Origin: Nodularia spumigena CCY9414
Lineage (GTDB): Bacteria; Cyanobacteriota; Cyanobacteriia; Cyanobacteriales; Nostocaceae
Assembly: GCF_000340565.2 (NCBI RefSeq)
Contig: NZ_CP007203.1
Span: forward strand, 1,475,559 to 1,539,558
DNA: 64,000 nt
Direction: 5' to 3'
The translations under genes and the position numbers were made by a program. The number at the start of each line of letters is the position of its first letter. Positions within the stretch are counted from its first letter, which is position 1. Below, piece after piece: positions 35,729-45,332 of the stretch. The notes beneath the pieces were generated by a model, which was not told the DNA's origin, did no database searches, and saw only the letters and a program-made list of their open reading frames with translations.

Positions 35729-35742
35729 GGACGCTGAGGAAT

Positions 35743-36756
35743 ATGAGGGGCGGGTTAATTTCCAAGGGGTTAAATCAGGAAAATGGGGCGATTTCGATGA
35801 TTGTCCCGGATGTTTCGGTGGTGGTACCGGTGCGGGATGAGGTGGAAAGTCTACCACTTTTGCTGGAGGCGATCGCATCTAATCTCAGCGAAACTAATTT
35901 TAGTTATGAAATCATTTGTGTAGATGATGGTTCTACAGATGGTTCGGCTGAATTTCTCAAGGAACAAGCGCAAATCCGCACTGATTTAAAAGCGGTGCTG
36001 CTGCGTCGCAATTACGGACAAAGTGCAGCAATGGCGGCGGGATTTAATTATGCTATAGGTAAAGTGATTGTCACGTTAGATGCTGATCTGCAAAATGATC
36101 CGGCTGATATTCCCTTATTATTAGCTAAATTGGCAGAAGGCTATGATTTGGTGAGTGGTTGGCGACATCAACGCCAAGATGCTGTAGTTTCCCGGTTAAT
36201 TCCTTCTAAAATTGCCAATTGGCTGATTGGGAAGGTGACAGAAGTGAAGCTACATGATTACGGTTGTTCCCTCAAAGCTTATCGGTCAGAAGTATTAGCA
36301 GATATGAATCTTTACGGGGAACTGCACCGATTTTTACCTGCTTTGGCTTACATTGAAGGAGCGCGAATTACCGAAATCCAGGTGCGTCACCATGCGCGGC
36401 GTTTTGGTCAAAGTAAATATGGCATTTGGCGGACGTTCCGCGTCATGATGGATTTGTTAACTATTTACTTTATGAAGAAGTTCCTTACCCGCCCGATGCA
36501 CGTTTTTGGGCTATTGGGTTTAGGTTCGATGGTGACAGGAACCCTAATTGGGATGTACTTAACTTTTATCAAATTGGCTTTGGGTGCATCAATTGGGAAT
36601 CGCCCTTTGCTGATTTTGGCGGTTCTGCTGCTAGTGACTGGGGTACAGTTGTTTTGCTTTGGTCTGTTAGCTGAATTATTGATGCGTACTTACCATGAAT
36701 CTCAAGGTCGCCCCATCTATCGAGTGAGGGAAATAGTAGCCAAAAATATTAAGTAA
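35743..36756 (+). CDS. Family 2 glycosyltransferase, GtrB/DPM1-like
   Basis: A membrane-bound sugar transferase that probably loads a sugar on undecaprenyl phosphate. ATG 35743 gives 337 residues. A start at 35797 (MIVPDVSVVVPV) would match the usual family N-terminus and is equally possible. The GT-A domain carries VVVPVRDEVESL, CVDDGSTDGS, and LDADLQNDP (the DxD metal motif). The retained QSKYG motif (FGQSKYGIWR) is typical of polyprenyl-phosphate glycosyltransferases. Two C-terminal membrane helices follow (VFGLLGLGSMVTGTLIGMYL and PLLILAVLLLVTGVQLFCFG). Confidence 0.9.
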   Translation: MRGGLISKGLNQENGAISMIVPDVSVVVPVRDEVESLPLLLEAIASNLSETNFSYEIICVDDGSTDGSAEFLKEQAQIRTDLKAVLLRRNYGQSAAMAAGFNYAIGKVIVTLDADLQNDPADIPLLLAKLAEGYDLVSGWRHQRQDAVVSRLIPSKIANWLIGKVTEVKLHDYGCSLKAYRSEVLADMNLYGELHRFLPALAYIEGARITEIQVRHHARRFGQSKYGIWRTFRVMMDLLTIYFMKKFLTRPMHVFGLLGLGSMVTGTLIGMYLTFIKLALGASIGNRPLLILAVLLLVTGVQLFCFGLLAELLMRTYHESQGRPIYRVREIVAKNIK

Positions 36757-36800
36757 CGTAACAATGTGAGAAACACCCTGGAAATAAACTGAAAACTATT

Positions 36801-38036
36801 TTGAAAGTTTTTCACACATTGGACGCTGAACTAAGACGTAACCTGCTGGTGTTATTTACAGCAGGTTTATTATTCTGGTCTAGCATTGCTTCATTATTGC
36901 CCACTTTACCCCTGTATATCGAAGATATCGGCGCAACTAGTCAACAGATTGGCATTGTGATGGGTAGTTTTGCCATCGGTATGCTAATATTCCGCCCTTG
37001 GTGTAGTAATTTAGCAGATCGCCGGGGTCGTAAGATTGTCTTGCTGATTGGAATGTCAGCAGCTGCGATCGCACCTCTAGGTTATATCTTCGCTACCTCA
37101 ATTATGCCATTAATGGTGTTACGTGCCTTTCACGGCATCAGTATTGCGGCTTTTGGTACTGCTTACATCGCCTTGGTGGGAGATTTAGCCCCTGCAAAAA
37201 ATCGCGGTGAAGTTATTGGCTACATGAGTTTGGTAAATCCCATTGGTGTGGCGATTGGCCCTGCTTTGGGGGGATATTTACAAGCAGCAGCTGGTTACAC
37301 TCCTTTATTTATCTTATCTGCGGCTTTAGGTTTAGCCGGAATGTTATGTATTATCCCTATTGTCAATCCTCCTGTTGATGATTCGCCCCACACCAACCCC
37401 ACTGATAACCAATTTTGGGGACTTTTATTGAGTCCCCGTGTGCGAATTCCGGCAATTGTCATGCTATTAATTGGTGTAGTGATCGGGACTGTGCATACTT
37501 TTGTGCCGTTATTTATCAAATCCACTAATGTAGATTTGAATCCAGGACTGTTTTACACAGTAGCAGCGATCGCGAGTTTTAATGTCAGGTTGTTCATCGG
37601 TCGGGCTTCTGATAAATATGGCAGAGGATTATTTATCACCCTCAGTTTAATTGCTTTTACCTTAGCGATGATCGGTATTTGGCAAGCCAACAGCGCCCCG
37701 GTGTTCTTAATCTCCGCATTTGTCGAAGGTGCTGCTTCGGGAACCGCCATTCCCATGATGGCCGCAATGATGACAGACCGCGCCCAGCCTCATGAACGAG
37801 GGCGAATATTTGGCGTATCTTTGGTAGGATTCGATATTGGGATTGCGATCGCCGGGCCAATTCTCGGTACTATTGCCGTACAAGTAGGCTACCGTAATAT
37901 GTTTGGTTACGGTGCTGGTTTAACTTTTCTCGCAATTCTGATATTTCTCACCCAGTCCAGCCATAACCTCAACAACTCCCTGCGCTTTGCTTTGGGGCGT
38001 GCTGAAGATACTTATGCCTTCAATAATGGCAGCTAA
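36801..38036 (+). CDS. Major facilitator superfamily transporter
   Basis: A 411-residue membrane transporter with about twelve helices. The MFS signature between helices 2 and 3 is present (NLADRRGRK), with the matching loop RASDKYGRG in the second half. It starts at TTG 36801; no ATG fits the first helix. Similarity is greatest to drug- or sugar-efflux-type MFS proteins, but the substrate cannot be told. It lies 44 bases after the glycosyltransferase and may be co-transcribed. A hairpin terminator follows directly. Confidence 0.85.
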   Translation: MKVFHTLDAELRRNLLVLFTAGLLFWSSIASLLPTLPLYIEDIGATSQQIGIVMGSFAIGMLIFRPWCSNLADRRGRKIVLLIGMSAAAIAPLGYIFATSIMPLMVLRAFHGISIAAFGTAYIALVGDLAPAKNRGEVIGYMSLVNPIGVAIGPALGGYLQAAAGYTPLFILSAALGLAGMLCIIPIVNPPVDDSPHTNPTDNQFWGLLLSPRVRIPAIVMLLIGVVIGTVHTFVPLFIKSTNVDLNPGLFYTVAAIASFNVRLFIGRASDKYGRGLFITLSLIAFTLAMIGIWQANSAPVFLISAFVEGAASGTAIPMMAAMMTDRAQPHERGRIFGVSLVGFDIGIAIAGPILGTIAVQVGYRNMFGYGAGLTFLAILIFLTQSSHNLNNSLRFALGRAEDTYAFNNGS

Positions 38037-38042
38037 AAATTA

Positions 38043-38082
38043 AAAAAAGGCAAAATAGAATTCTCTCTACTTTGCCTTTTCT
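38043..38082. terminator. Bidirectional terminator between the MFS gene and tRNA-Arg
   Basis: AAAAGGCAAA and TTTGCCTTTT form a stem extended by TAGA/TCTA pairs. The A and T runs on both sides make it work in both directions: for the MFS gene on plus and tRNA-Arg on minus. Confidence 0.85.
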
Positions 38083-38090
38083 TTTTGAAA

Positions 38091-38164
38091 CGGGCGAGGA
38101 GGGATTCGAACCCCCGACACCGTGGTCCGTAGCCACGTGCTCTAGTCCACTGAGCTACACACCC
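38091..38164 (-). tRNA. tRNA-Arg (anticodon ACG)
   Basis: The minus strand folds as a tRNA: D arm GCTC/GAGC, anticodon stem CGTGG/CCACG with loop CTACGGA (anticodon ACG), T arm GGGGG-TTCGAAT-CCCTC. The acceptor stem GGGTGTG/CTCGCCC has one T-T mismatch at the sixth pair. CCA is not encoded. An ACG anticodon, edited to ICG, reads CGU, CGC and CGA. Confidence 0.96.
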
Positions 38165-38200
38165 TCACTAGAATTCCATCATAACACTACAATTAAAATA

Positions 38201-38704
38201 ATGCAAGACAATTTTTTAGCTAATTCGGCAGAATTAACACACCTTGATGATCACAGCCAAGCACAGATGGTAGATGTGTCTGCCAAAATGCCCACTATCA
38301 GGGAAGCAGTAGCTGTGGCGAAGGTGCGAATGTTGCCAGAAACCTTTGCAGCCATTCAAGCCGGCAATGCTCCCAAAGGGGATGTATTAGCCACGGCTAG
38401 GTTAGCCGGAATTATGGCAGCTAAACAGACAGCTACATTGATTCCCCTGTGTCATCCTTTACCACTACAAAAAATTACAGTTGAGATTACACCAGTTCCC
38501 CAACTACCCGGTTATCAAATTCAATCCACAGTCAAGACTAAAGCCGAAACGGGGGTGGAAATGGAAGCTTTAACTGCTGTATCTGTGGCGGCTTTGACTT
38601 TATACGATATGGCAAAAGCTTTAGAAAAATCTATTCAAATTGAATCAATTCAACTAGTAAGTAAAACTGGCGGAAAATCGGGAGACTATTCCTCACCAGG
38701 ATAA
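38201..38704 (+). CDS. moaC: Cyclic pyranopterin monophosphate synthase MoaC
   Basis: MoaC acts with MoaA in the first step of molybdenum cofactor synthesis, giving cyclic pyranopterin monophosphate. The protein has 167 residues from ATG 38201; the open frame upstream passes through the tRNA gene and is not coding. Family motifs are [34 protein letters not shown] (substrate-binding), and [20 protein letters not shown]. No other mo genes are adjacent. The length fits the single-domain family. Confidence 0.95.
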   Translation: MQDNFLANSAELTHLDDHSQAQMVDVSAKMPTIREAVAVAKVRMLPETFAAIQAGNAPKGDVLATARLAGIMAAKQTATLIPLCHPLPLQKITVEITPVPQLPGYQIQSTVKTKAETGVEMEALTAVSVAALTLYDMAKALEKSIQIESIQLVSKTGGKSGDYSSPG

Positions 38705-38892
38705 TCATCTTGTTTCATCTTGTTTCATCGGCGTTAATTACTACTAACCGAGAAACACCCATGAAAACAGATAAACTTGTACCTAATCTGATTTTCCTAG
38801 TTTTGTCGCCAGAGAACCGCAAAAACCGTAGAATGAGAAATACATAGCCAACAGCTGTGTTTCTACTGTGTTCAAGTCTGTAAGAAATTTTT

Positions 38893-39150
38893 ATGCCTCC
38901 TCGTTGGCCTCGCAAACCCGACCGCAATGACCCAGCATTCCGCAAGTTAGATGACCGGATTAATTTTGCTGTTCATGTGGCACTGACTACAGCTGTTAAT
39001 TCTAGTTTATGGTTTTTCCACAATTTAACAGCAGCTACCTGGGAGTGGCTACCCTGGTTAACAGCAGGTTGGATATTAGTATTGTTGGTGCATCTGATTT
39101 ATATTACTGCGATCGCTAACTATAGCGAAATTCCACCCAAATCTACCTGA
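38893..39150 (+). CDS. Small two-helix membrane protein (2TM-domain-like)
   Basis: An 85-residue conserved cyanobacterial protein. A basic, proline-rich N-terminus (MPPRWPRKPDRNDP) is followed by KLDDRINFAVHVALTTAVNSSLWFF and a second hydrophobic stretch, WLTAGWILVLLVHLIYITAIA. The pattern fits the 2TM domain group, which I know only as structural or unknown. ATG 38893. It is the first of four small genes in the same direction. Confidence 0.65.
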   Translation: MPPRWPRKPDRNDPAFRKLDDRINFAVHVALTTAVNSSLWFFHNLTAATWEWLPWLTAGWILVLLVHLIYITAIANYSEIPPKST

Positions 39151-39270
39151 AGAGGGACTGTTGAGGCTAGGGTGATTGTAACCTGTGGTGGTAGATTCAG
39201 CTGGATAATTACGCGATAATAGTAGAAGACGCTGATAGTTAAAGCTCTTTGTTGATATAAGGTGATTTTT

Positions 39271-39579
39271 ATGGCGACAACTCAAACCGCAGAATTACTC
39301 GAAGCCCTAGCTGCTGAAATTGGCGAAGCTGTTTATATAGACATTGCCAAATGGCATCTTTATTTATCTGATGCCAAACTACATACTGTCGTTGCTGAAC
39401 AGATGTATCCCTTAATTAGTTCTCAGACTGTAAACGAAGACCGAGTTATCGCCATATTGGAATCTATCCCAGTCAAAATTGGTGGTGGGAGAAAAGAATT
39501 GCCTTTAAATGATCTACTACCACTGCAATGTCAAGTAAACTTGGTAGATATTTTAGAGAAATATCAACGCGAGATTTAA
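39271..39579 (+). CDS. DUF3181 family protein
   Basis: 102 residues from ATG 39271, with AAGGTG six bases upstream. The wording TAELLEALAAEIGEAVYIDIAKWHLYLSDA and VKIGGGRKELPLNDLLP fits the cyanobacteria-specific DUF3181 family. The function is unknown. It is small, soluble and acidic. Confidence 0.75.
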   Translation: MATTQTAELLEALAAEIGEAVYIDIAKWHLYLSDAKLHTVVAEQMYPLISSQTVNEDRVIAILESIPVKIGGGRKELPLNDLLPLQCQVNLVDILEKYQREI

Positions 39580-39642
39580 TTTCTGTGTTCTGAAGTGTTC
39601 ATAATTTGCTTTTTAAGCAACCTCGACCAGGAGGGAATAGAT

Positions 39643-39861
39643 ATGAGTGAATCATATCAGTTTCATGACGAATACACTTTAGCCGAAACAGCAGAAGAAC
39701 TTGGTAAAAAGGCTTTAAGCTTGGGTTTAATACCTAGTTTTCTGGTGCGCCATTTTCCTGATAGCAGACAATACTATATCCCCAACGAAGAAGAATCTGA
39801 ACCTCTGACACCAGAACAAGCATATATGCGGTTTAAGAAATTAGTTGAGGAATCTAGTTAA
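39643..39861 (+). CDS. Small conserved protein of unknown function
   Basis: 72 residues from ATG 39643, which has a very good GGAGGG ribosome site; upstream in-frame codons are excluded. Acidic, with TLAETAEELGKKALSLGLIP and LTPEQAYMRFKKLVEE. No membrane segment and no recognised family. Confidence 0.6.
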   Translation: MSESYQFHDEYTLAETAEELGKKALSLGLIPSFLVRHFPDSRQYYIPNEEESEPLTPEQAYMRFKKLVEESS

Positions 39862-39944
39862 CTAAAAATGAGTAATTAACTTATCAACGAATTTTTCTAT
39901 AAATTCGCGTTTATTTTTTGTGCAAATTTAGTGAGGTAATTTAT

Positions 39945-40181
39945 ATGTTTTTACAACTCAAAGATTCCGGCGATATCGTCAAAATTGTTGATTTTCAGGA
40001 ATTAATTGACCCAAATACTAATATTATCCACGGCCAAGACCAATTAGGTGAAGAAGAACAAGAACCGGATACCTATAAAAAACAAAATCTCGTATTCCCC
40101 TCCGGTGAAAGTCTACCACGCTGTTGGTTAGATGCGAATTATCGACATCCGCAACTTTCATCATCTTCTCAACAGCGATAA
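39945..40181 (+). CDS. Small conserved cyanobacterial protein
   Basis: 78 residues from ATG 39945, with GAGG nine bases upstream. The sequence MFLQLKDSGDIVKIVDFQEL followed by GEEEQEPDTYKKQNLVFPSG and LPRCWLDANYR resembles a widespread small cyanobacterial hypothetical protein. No function is known to me. The C-terminus is serine- and glutamine-rich. Confidence 0.6.
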   Translation: MFLQLKDSGDIVKIVDFQELIDPNTNIIHGQDQLGEEEQEPDTYKKQNLVFPSGESLPRCWLDANYRHPQLSSSSQQR

Positions 40182-40200
40182 ACCCAGATAAATGGGCGGG

Positions 40201-40311
40201 CTAGTACCGCAAGGCGGAAGTCAAAAGTCAAAAGTCAAAAGTCAAAAAGCTTTTACATTGGGCTTTTGAACCTTTAGAAAGGGTATCCATATTTACGCCA
40301 TGCTGTGCTAG
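40201..40311. repeat. MITE-like element with CTAGTACCGCAAGGCG ends, copy 1
   Basis: 111 bases, almost identical to 42125-42235. The ends are imperfect inverted repeats (CTAGTACCGCAAGGCG and CGCCATGCTGTGCTAG). Inside are four GTCAAAA heptamers. No coding potential. Confidence 0.85.
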
Positions 40312-40380
40312 AAGCCCACCCCACAATAGTTATATTTATCTGTGTTTATCTGTGTTTATCTGTGGTTGATTTTTCTTCAT

Positions 40381-40854
40381 CTAACTGCTACTAGAAACAA
40401 CCTCCTCTACTACCGCTTCACTTGTCTGTGAGTTGGGAAAAAATGCCTTACTAATCCAGTAAGTTAAGATATGGGAAAGTAAACCCAAAGGGCCAGCAAA
40501 CAAACACAAAGCAATCGAGTGAATTGTCCAAATACCTGTTTTCTGCCCTTCTAAATATATCCAACGACCGACAAATAAATCCATTACTAAAAAATGAATC
40601 CATCCGGTTGCTGCTGCTGTTTCATCGCCGAAAAATCTCGCAATATCAGCTAATTGGGGATTAGATAAAGCCGCCGCGTTTTCTGGTGTAATGCTGTTGA
40701 CAAATAAATACAAATATGCACCAGCCAGCACTACAAAAGGTAGATATGATTCCATTACCCGCCGTGTAAATTTCCACTTAGGCAAGAAAATCATCAACAC
40801 CCAAAAGGGTAAAACGAAAATATTGGCAATGTCAAATAGTTGAGAGATATTCAT
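40381..40854 (-). CDS. ABA4-like membrane protein (DUF4281)
   Basis: 157 residues with about four membrane helices (IANIFVLPFWVLMIFLP, LPFVVLAGAYLYLFV, a helix around TGWIHFLVMDLFVGRWIY, SIALCLFAGPLGLLSHILTY). The FLVMDLFVGRWIY segment is typical of the family named for plant ABA4, needed for neoxanthin formation. In cyanobacteria the role may be in carotenoid or aldehyde metabolism but is unproven. It starts 13 bases after cobW in the same direction, so they are likely co-transcribed. Confidence 0.8.
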   Translation of the reverse strand: MNISQLFDIANIFVLPFWVLMIFLPKWKFTRRVMESYLPFVVLAGAYLYLFVNSITPENAAALSNPQLADIARFFGDETAAATGWIHFLVMDLFVGRWIYLEGQKTGIWTIHSIALCLFAGPLGLLSHILTYWISKAFFPNSQTSEAVVEEVVSSSS

Positions 40855-40867
40855 AAATTTGGGGAGA

Positions 40868-41908
40868 TTATAAAGTTACCAATTGTGATTCTATTTCTGA
40901 AGGTTTCAAATCACGACCAATGAAAACTAAGCTGGTTTGTTGAGCTTCTTGTGGTTTCCAAGGACGGTCATAAAATTTATCAAATCGAGTCCCGACACCT
41001 TGCATTACTAGGCGCATGGGTTTGTTAGCTACTGCGACAAAGCCTTTGATGCGATATATTTCTTGTTGGTTGGCGAGTTTTTGCAGTTGTTGTTGCAGCT
41101 TTTCGGGGTCAAAGGTGCGGTTTAAAACTAAATGAGTTGAGGTGATTTCTTCGTCGTGTTCGTGGTCTTCTTCGCTGTCGTGGTGGCTGGGACGACTATC
41201 TAAATTGTCTTCAACTGCGGCTTGGAATCCTAATAAGATAGATGCATCAAGTGTACCGCGATCGCTTGCCACAATCTTCACCACTCTGGGCAACTCTTGC
41301 TTAATCAATTCTTCGACTCGATGCTTTGTTTCAATATCCACCAAATCAGTTTTATTCAATACCACCAAGTCCGCACAAGCGAGTTGATCTTCAAACAATT
41401 CTTGCAAGGGTGTTTCATGTTCTAGACTATCATCTGCTTGGCGTTGGGCTGCGATCGCCTCTGGACTACTAGCAAATGTGCCTGATGCTACTGCTGCACA
41501 ATCTACCACGGTAATCACAGCATCCACTGTAGCCGCAGCGCGAATTTCTTGCCAGCGAAAGGCCTTAATTAAAGGTTTGGGTAAAGCTAAACCCGAAGTT
41601 TCAATCAAAATACAGTCAATACTGTCTCGCCGCTTGATCAGTTCTTGCATCGTGGGATAAAATTCTTCCTGCACGGTACAGCATAAGCAGCCGTTAGTTA
41701 ATTCAAAAATATTACTCCCATCATCCCCATCTTCGGGGCAAATCTGACAGGATTTCAATAATTCGCCATCAATACCCAGTTCGCCAAACTCGTTGACTAA
41801 AACTGCAATGCGGCGACCTTGGTTGTTTTGTAGTAGGTGGCGAATTAAGCTGGTTTTACCACTGCCTAAAAAGCCTGTAATCACTGTAACAGGAATTTTT
41901 GTAGCCAT
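40868..41908 (-). CDS. cobW: CobW/COG0523 family metal-chaperone GTPase
   Basis: 346 residues. The G1 P-loop is GFLGSGKTS at about 12-20, the metal-binding motif is GCLCC, G4 is NKTD, and the CobW C-terminal domain ends the protein. A His/Asp/Glu-rich loop (SHHDSEEDHEHDEE) between the domains suggests zinc or cobalt binding. Members deliver metals to target enzymes; CobW itself is linked to cobalamin, others to zinc. No cobalamin riboswitch is visible upstream, so the metal is open. First gene of a unit with the ABA4-like gene. Confidence 0.88.
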   Translation of the reverse strand: MATKIPVTVITGFLGSGKTSLIRHLLQNNQGRRIAVLVNEFGELGIDGELLKSCQICPEDGDDGSNIFELTNGCLCCTVQEEFYPTMQELIKRRDSIDCILIETSGLALPKPLIKAFRWQEIRAAATVDAVITVVDCAAVASGTFASSPEAIAAQRQADDSLEHETPLQELFEDQLACADLVVLNKTDLVDIETKHRVEELIKQELPRVVKIVASDRGTLDASILLGFQAAVEDNLDSRPSHHDSEEDHEHDEEITSTHLVLNRTFDPEKLQQQLQKLANQQEIYRIKGFVAVANKPMRLVMQGVGTRFDKFYDRPWKPQEAQQTSLVFIGRDLKPSEIESQLVTL

Positions 41909-41955
41909 TGTTTAGTTAGAGATATAAGAAAGATGCTAAAAAACCTACAAGAAAC

Positions 41956-42017
41956 TGTAGGGGCGGGTTTACCAATATCTTTGTTAATGATTAATCATAT
42001 CTGTGAACCCGCCCCTA
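41956..42017. repeat. Short inverted-repeat element, GTAGGGGCGGGTT ends
   Basis: Sixteen bases at the ends are inverted with one mismatch (GTAGGGGCGGGTTTAC against GTGAACCCGCCCCTAC). The 62-base element is MITE-like and sits upstream of cobW. Confidence 0.8.
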
Positions 42018-42124
42018 CTGAGGCAATAATTGCATCTGTTCCCATTGTCCCCCAGTCATAACATTTGGGGCAACTTGTTTGCGATCGCCCTATCTCTGAT
42101 AAGATGACCCCAAAGAAGCTGCCC

Positions 42125-42235
42125 CTAGTACCGCAAGGCGTTCGTCAAAAGTCAAAAGTCAAAAGTCAAAAAGCTTTTACGTTGGGCTTTTGAACCTTTT
42201 GAAAGGGTATCCATATTTACGCCATGCTGTACTAT
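42125..42235. repeat. MITE-like CTAGTACCGCAAGGCG element, copy 2
   Basis: Same orientation and almost the same sequence as 40201-40311, including the GTCAAAA heptamers. The two copies flank the ABA4-like and cobW genes. The right end lies about 30 bases from the 3' end of the heme oxygenase gene. Confidence 0.85.
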
Positions 42236-42262
42236 ATTTTACAAAACCTAACGCAAGAAAAT

Positions 42263-42979
42263 TTACTCAGCAGTAGCCAATTCAGTATTGCCACGATGGC
42301 GGCGGCGTGTGAGACTGTTAAACAGCATGACACCGATGGATTTAATCAAATTACCTTCCAATTCTTGGAACATCTTCATGTTCATGCCAAAAGCGTCGTT
42401 AGCTTCATCGACAATGCGATCGCCTGTAGTATCATCAAGAGGTAATTCATCCAAAGTTTGACGGTATTTAGCTTTAAATGCCTTCTCGTCGGTAATATCT
42501 GCAAATTCATAAAAAGCAGTACCTTGACCCTCAGACAAGTTCATCGCTGTCACAGCAATGTTTTTGAGGATTTGACCCCCAGATAAATCACCCAAATAAC
42601 GAGTATAGGAATGGGCGATTAATAATTCTGGTGCTGTTTGCGAAATTTCGCGGATGCGTTGTACATAAGCAGCACCTGCTGGCGAAAGTTTCACTTCTTC
42701 CCGCCAGTTAGCACCAAAATAGTAACTCAAATCTTGCTCTAAGGTGTGCTTGCGGTTGAGTTGGACAAAGTTAATTTTGCCGATAATCGGGTGCTGACGG
42801 TGCTTTTCCATCTCCTCTTCCATCGCCGAGTAGATGAAGTAAAAGTTAGCTACTAATTTGCGGTAAGAATTTTTCTCAACTACTCCTTTTAAAAAACACT
42901 TGACAAAACCCACATTTTCTGCCATTGTATGGGCTTTTTTAGTACCTAGACGTAATTTGCTGGCTAAATTGCTGCTCAT
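42263..42979 (-). CDS. ho1: Heme oxygenase (biliverdin-forming)
   Basis: Opens heme to biliverdin IX-alpha, CO and Fe2+ with ferredoxin as electron donor; biliverdin feeds phycobilin synthesis. The protein has 238 residues. The proximal heme ligand is His17 (KKAHTMAE). The distal helix has LGDLSGGQILK. The family segments FYFIYSAMEEEM and SYTRYLGDLSGGQ are intact. It is monocistronic. The C-terminus is basic (TRRRHRG). Confidence 0.96.
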   Translation of the reverse strand: MSSNLASKLRLGTKKAHTMAENVGFVKCFLKGVVEKNSYRKLVANFYFIYSAMEEEMEKHRQHPIIGKINFVQLNRKHTLEQDLSYYFGANWREEVKLSPAGAAYVQRIREISQTAPELLIAHSYTRYLGDLSGGQILKNIAVTAMNLSEGQGTAFYEFADITDEKAFKAKYRQTLDELPLDDTTGDRIVDEANDAFGMNMKMFQELEGNLIKSIGVMLFNSLTRRRHRGNTELATAE

Positions 42980-43521
42980 ACTAAATTTCTCAACTTAAAA
43001 GGTTAACTGCCGAAGTTTCAATTTATGAATGGCTAAAAAAGGCCATCAAAACGTTACATTAAAACTATTTGATGAGAATTTATATTAAAATTTTTTAAGT
43101 AGCTTGAACTTGTACTTTGATGAAAACGTCAAGACCCTATGTAATTGAGAAACTTCATAACGAAGATTTGATTAATTTTTTGTTGTTCTAAGGTAAATTC
43201 GATTTTTACCTTAAATATCGCTGAAAATTCTCATATTCACAGTGTTTCAGCCTATGATGAAATTGCCAAATAGCCGCGAATAACTATCGCCCGGAAGAAT
43301 TAAATTGAGAAGCATCAAAATACTAAAAAACTGAGCTTACATAAAATATTGACAGTCAGCGAAGAATAAATTCAGTAATTTTACTGAAATATTCGGTATT
43401 TACCTGATCTATTAAATTAAAACAAGTATATATTACAGATAAACACTTATCTCAGTTGAAATTGCTGAATTAACGTGTAAAGTAATATTTTCTCATGTCA
43501 TGGTGTGAGCAGTTTAAACTT
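42980..43521. promoter_or_regulatory. Divergent upstream region of heme oxygenase and glmM
   Basis: 540 AT-rich bases with no gene. Both promoters must lie here. I saw no strong dyad, riboswitch or repeat. Confidence 0.5.
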
Positions 43522-44994
43522 ATGGTGACATCTATAAATAGAAGCCAAGGCAACATTCCAGGTAGTTCTAAGTCAGAAACTCAGAATTCAGGAAAAGCTT
43601 TGAATGGTAATTTTGCGCTTAACCTCTTATCACTACCGCCGACTGCCTTATTTGGCACAGACGGCATTCGGGGAGAAGTGGGAGAATTACTGAATGCGCC
43701 CTTAGCATTACAAGTAGGTTTTTGGACAGGTATGGTTTTACAAAATCATAGTTGTCAAACCGGGCCAGTTATCTTGGGGCAAGATTCCCGCAACTCTAGC
43801 GATATGCTAGCAATGGCTTTAAGTGCCGGGTTAACAGCAGCTGGGGTAGAGGTTTGGTATTTGGGGTTATGTCCCACTCCCACAGTTGCTTATTTAACCA
43901 GCATCAGCGAAGCCATTGGTGGCGTGATGATTTCTGCCAGTCATAACCCGCCAGAAGATAACGGCATTAAGATTTTTAATGGTAATGGTGCGAAATTATC
44001 TCCAGCATTGCAGAGAGAAATTGAGGCGGGACTACGGGGGCATACAGTTACAGGTAAAGTTGGTAATTGTGGACGACATTATTCACGCTGGGAATTAGTG
44101 AGTCAGTATGGCGAAACCTTGAAAGCATCCTTACAGGAGACGGTGAATCTTCAAGGGCTGAAAGTTGTCTTGGATTTAGCCTGGGGTGCAGCAGTCGGGT
44201 TAGCACCAAAAGTATTTACTCAAATGGGTGCAGAGGTAATTTGCTTACATAATGAAGCTGATGGCGATCGCATTAACGTAAATTGCGGTTCCACTCATCT
44301 AGGAATTCTCCAAGCCACAGTCAAGGAACATAACGCCGACTTGGGTTTTGCTTTTGATGGCGATGCTGATCGCGTCTTAGCTGTAGATCATACTGGTAGA
44401 CAAGTAGATGGCGATTACATTCTTTACCTGTGGGGAAGACACCTACAACAACGCCAGCAACTACCAGATAACCTGATTGTTTCCACCGTCATGGCCAACT
44501 TAGGCTTTGAGAGGGCTTGGGAACAACAGGGCGGGAAATTAATTCGGACTGCGGTGGGGGATCAATACGTACAAGCAGAAATGATCCGAACTGGGGGAAT
44601 GTTAGGCGGTGAACAATCTGGTCATATTCTTTGCCGTCATTACGCCATTACTGGTGATGGCTTGTTAACAGCTTTACACATAGCATCTTTAGTCAAAGAG
44701 GCTGGTGTACCCCTGAGCGAAATGGTAGATCAAAGCTTTGAGACTTACCCCCAATTATTGCGAAATGTGCGAGTTATAGATCGCGATCGCCGCATGAATT
44801 GGCAAGATTCTATACCAGTACAACAAGCGATCGCCCAAGCCGAAGCTGCAATGGGTGATGCAGGCAGAATATTAGTCAGGGCTTCTGGTACAGAACCAGT
44901 AATCAGAGTCATGGTAGAAGCCGCTAATGCTGAACTGGCTCACCACTGGACAAATGAATTAGTATTTCAAGTCCAGCAACACTTAGCAGAATAA
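43522..44994 (+). CDS. glmM: Phosphoglucosamine mutase
   Basis: Interconverts glucosamine-6-phosphate and glucosamine-1-phosphate for UDP-GlcNAc, hence peptidoglycan and polysaccharide synthesis. The protein has 490 residues from ATG 43522 (another ATG at 43495 is in frame). The N-terminal extension of about 40 residues before [12 protein letters not shown] is seen in cyanobacterial members. The phosphoserine loop is [11 protein letters not shown], the metal loop FDGDADR, and the phosphate-binding loop [11 protein letters not shown]. All are intact. It lies upstream of the hps genes but with a 340-base gap. Confidence 0.93.
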   Translation: MVTSINRSQGNIPGSSKSETQNSGKALNGNFALNLLSLPPTALFGTDGIRGEVGELLNAPLALQVGFWTGMVLQNHSCQTGPVILGQDSRNSSDMLAMALSAGLTAAGVEVWYLGLCPTPTVAYLTSISEAIGGVMISASHNPPEDNGIKIFNGNGAKLSPALQREIEAGLRGHTVTGKVGNCGRHYSRWELVSQYGETLKASLQETVNLQGLKVVLDLAWGAAVGLAPKVFTQMGAEVICLHNEADGDRINVNCGSTHLGILQATVKEHNADLGFAFDGDADRVLAVDHTGRQVDGDYILYLWGRHLQQRQQLPDNLIVSTVMANLGFERAWEQQGGKLIRTAVGDQYVQAEMIRTGGMLGGEQSGHILCRHYAITGDGLLTALHIASLVKEAGVPLSEMVDQSFETYPQLLRNVRVIDRDRRMNWQDSIPVQQAIAQAEAAMGDAGRILVRASGTEPVIRVMVEAANAELAHHWTNELVFQVQQHLAE

Positions 44995-45332
44995 AGTATT
45001 TGGGATTTGAAATGGCCTAACTTCCCTGAAACTGCCCAAATCAAATCCACCCTCTCCAATTTTCCCTGACTTATGCCTAAGTCCTGAGAATAATTGCGTG
45101 ACTTCTAGTCATCCGAGGTTCAATCGGTTAAATTACTGCTATCCTCAGAAAACTCTTAATTTGAAAAACATTTAGTTTGCATATTTAAATTACATTAAAC
45201 TCTTGTGGGGTGGGCATCTGTACCACCCTGTTATGCAACTTAAATGCCGATTAGCTTCACAGGAAACCGTGTATGGAGTCTTGTCAGCCCATAGCACAGG
45301 CTACCCCCACAAAAATCACATAGGAGTCCTAT
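44995..45332. promoter_or_regulatory. Intergenic region before hpsL
   Basis: About 340 bases with no gene. It should include the promoter of the hps gene group. Short frames here lack coding character. Confidence 0.5.

Noticed and set aside
38072..38200. Longer moaC reading frame starting before the tRNA
   Set aside because: The frame crosses tRNA-Arg and its terminator; MoaC homology begins after ATG 38201.
41909..42262. Possible cobalamin riboswitch before cobW
   Set aside because: No B12-box-like sequence or long structured leader was seen; the gap is filled by two short mobile-type repeats.
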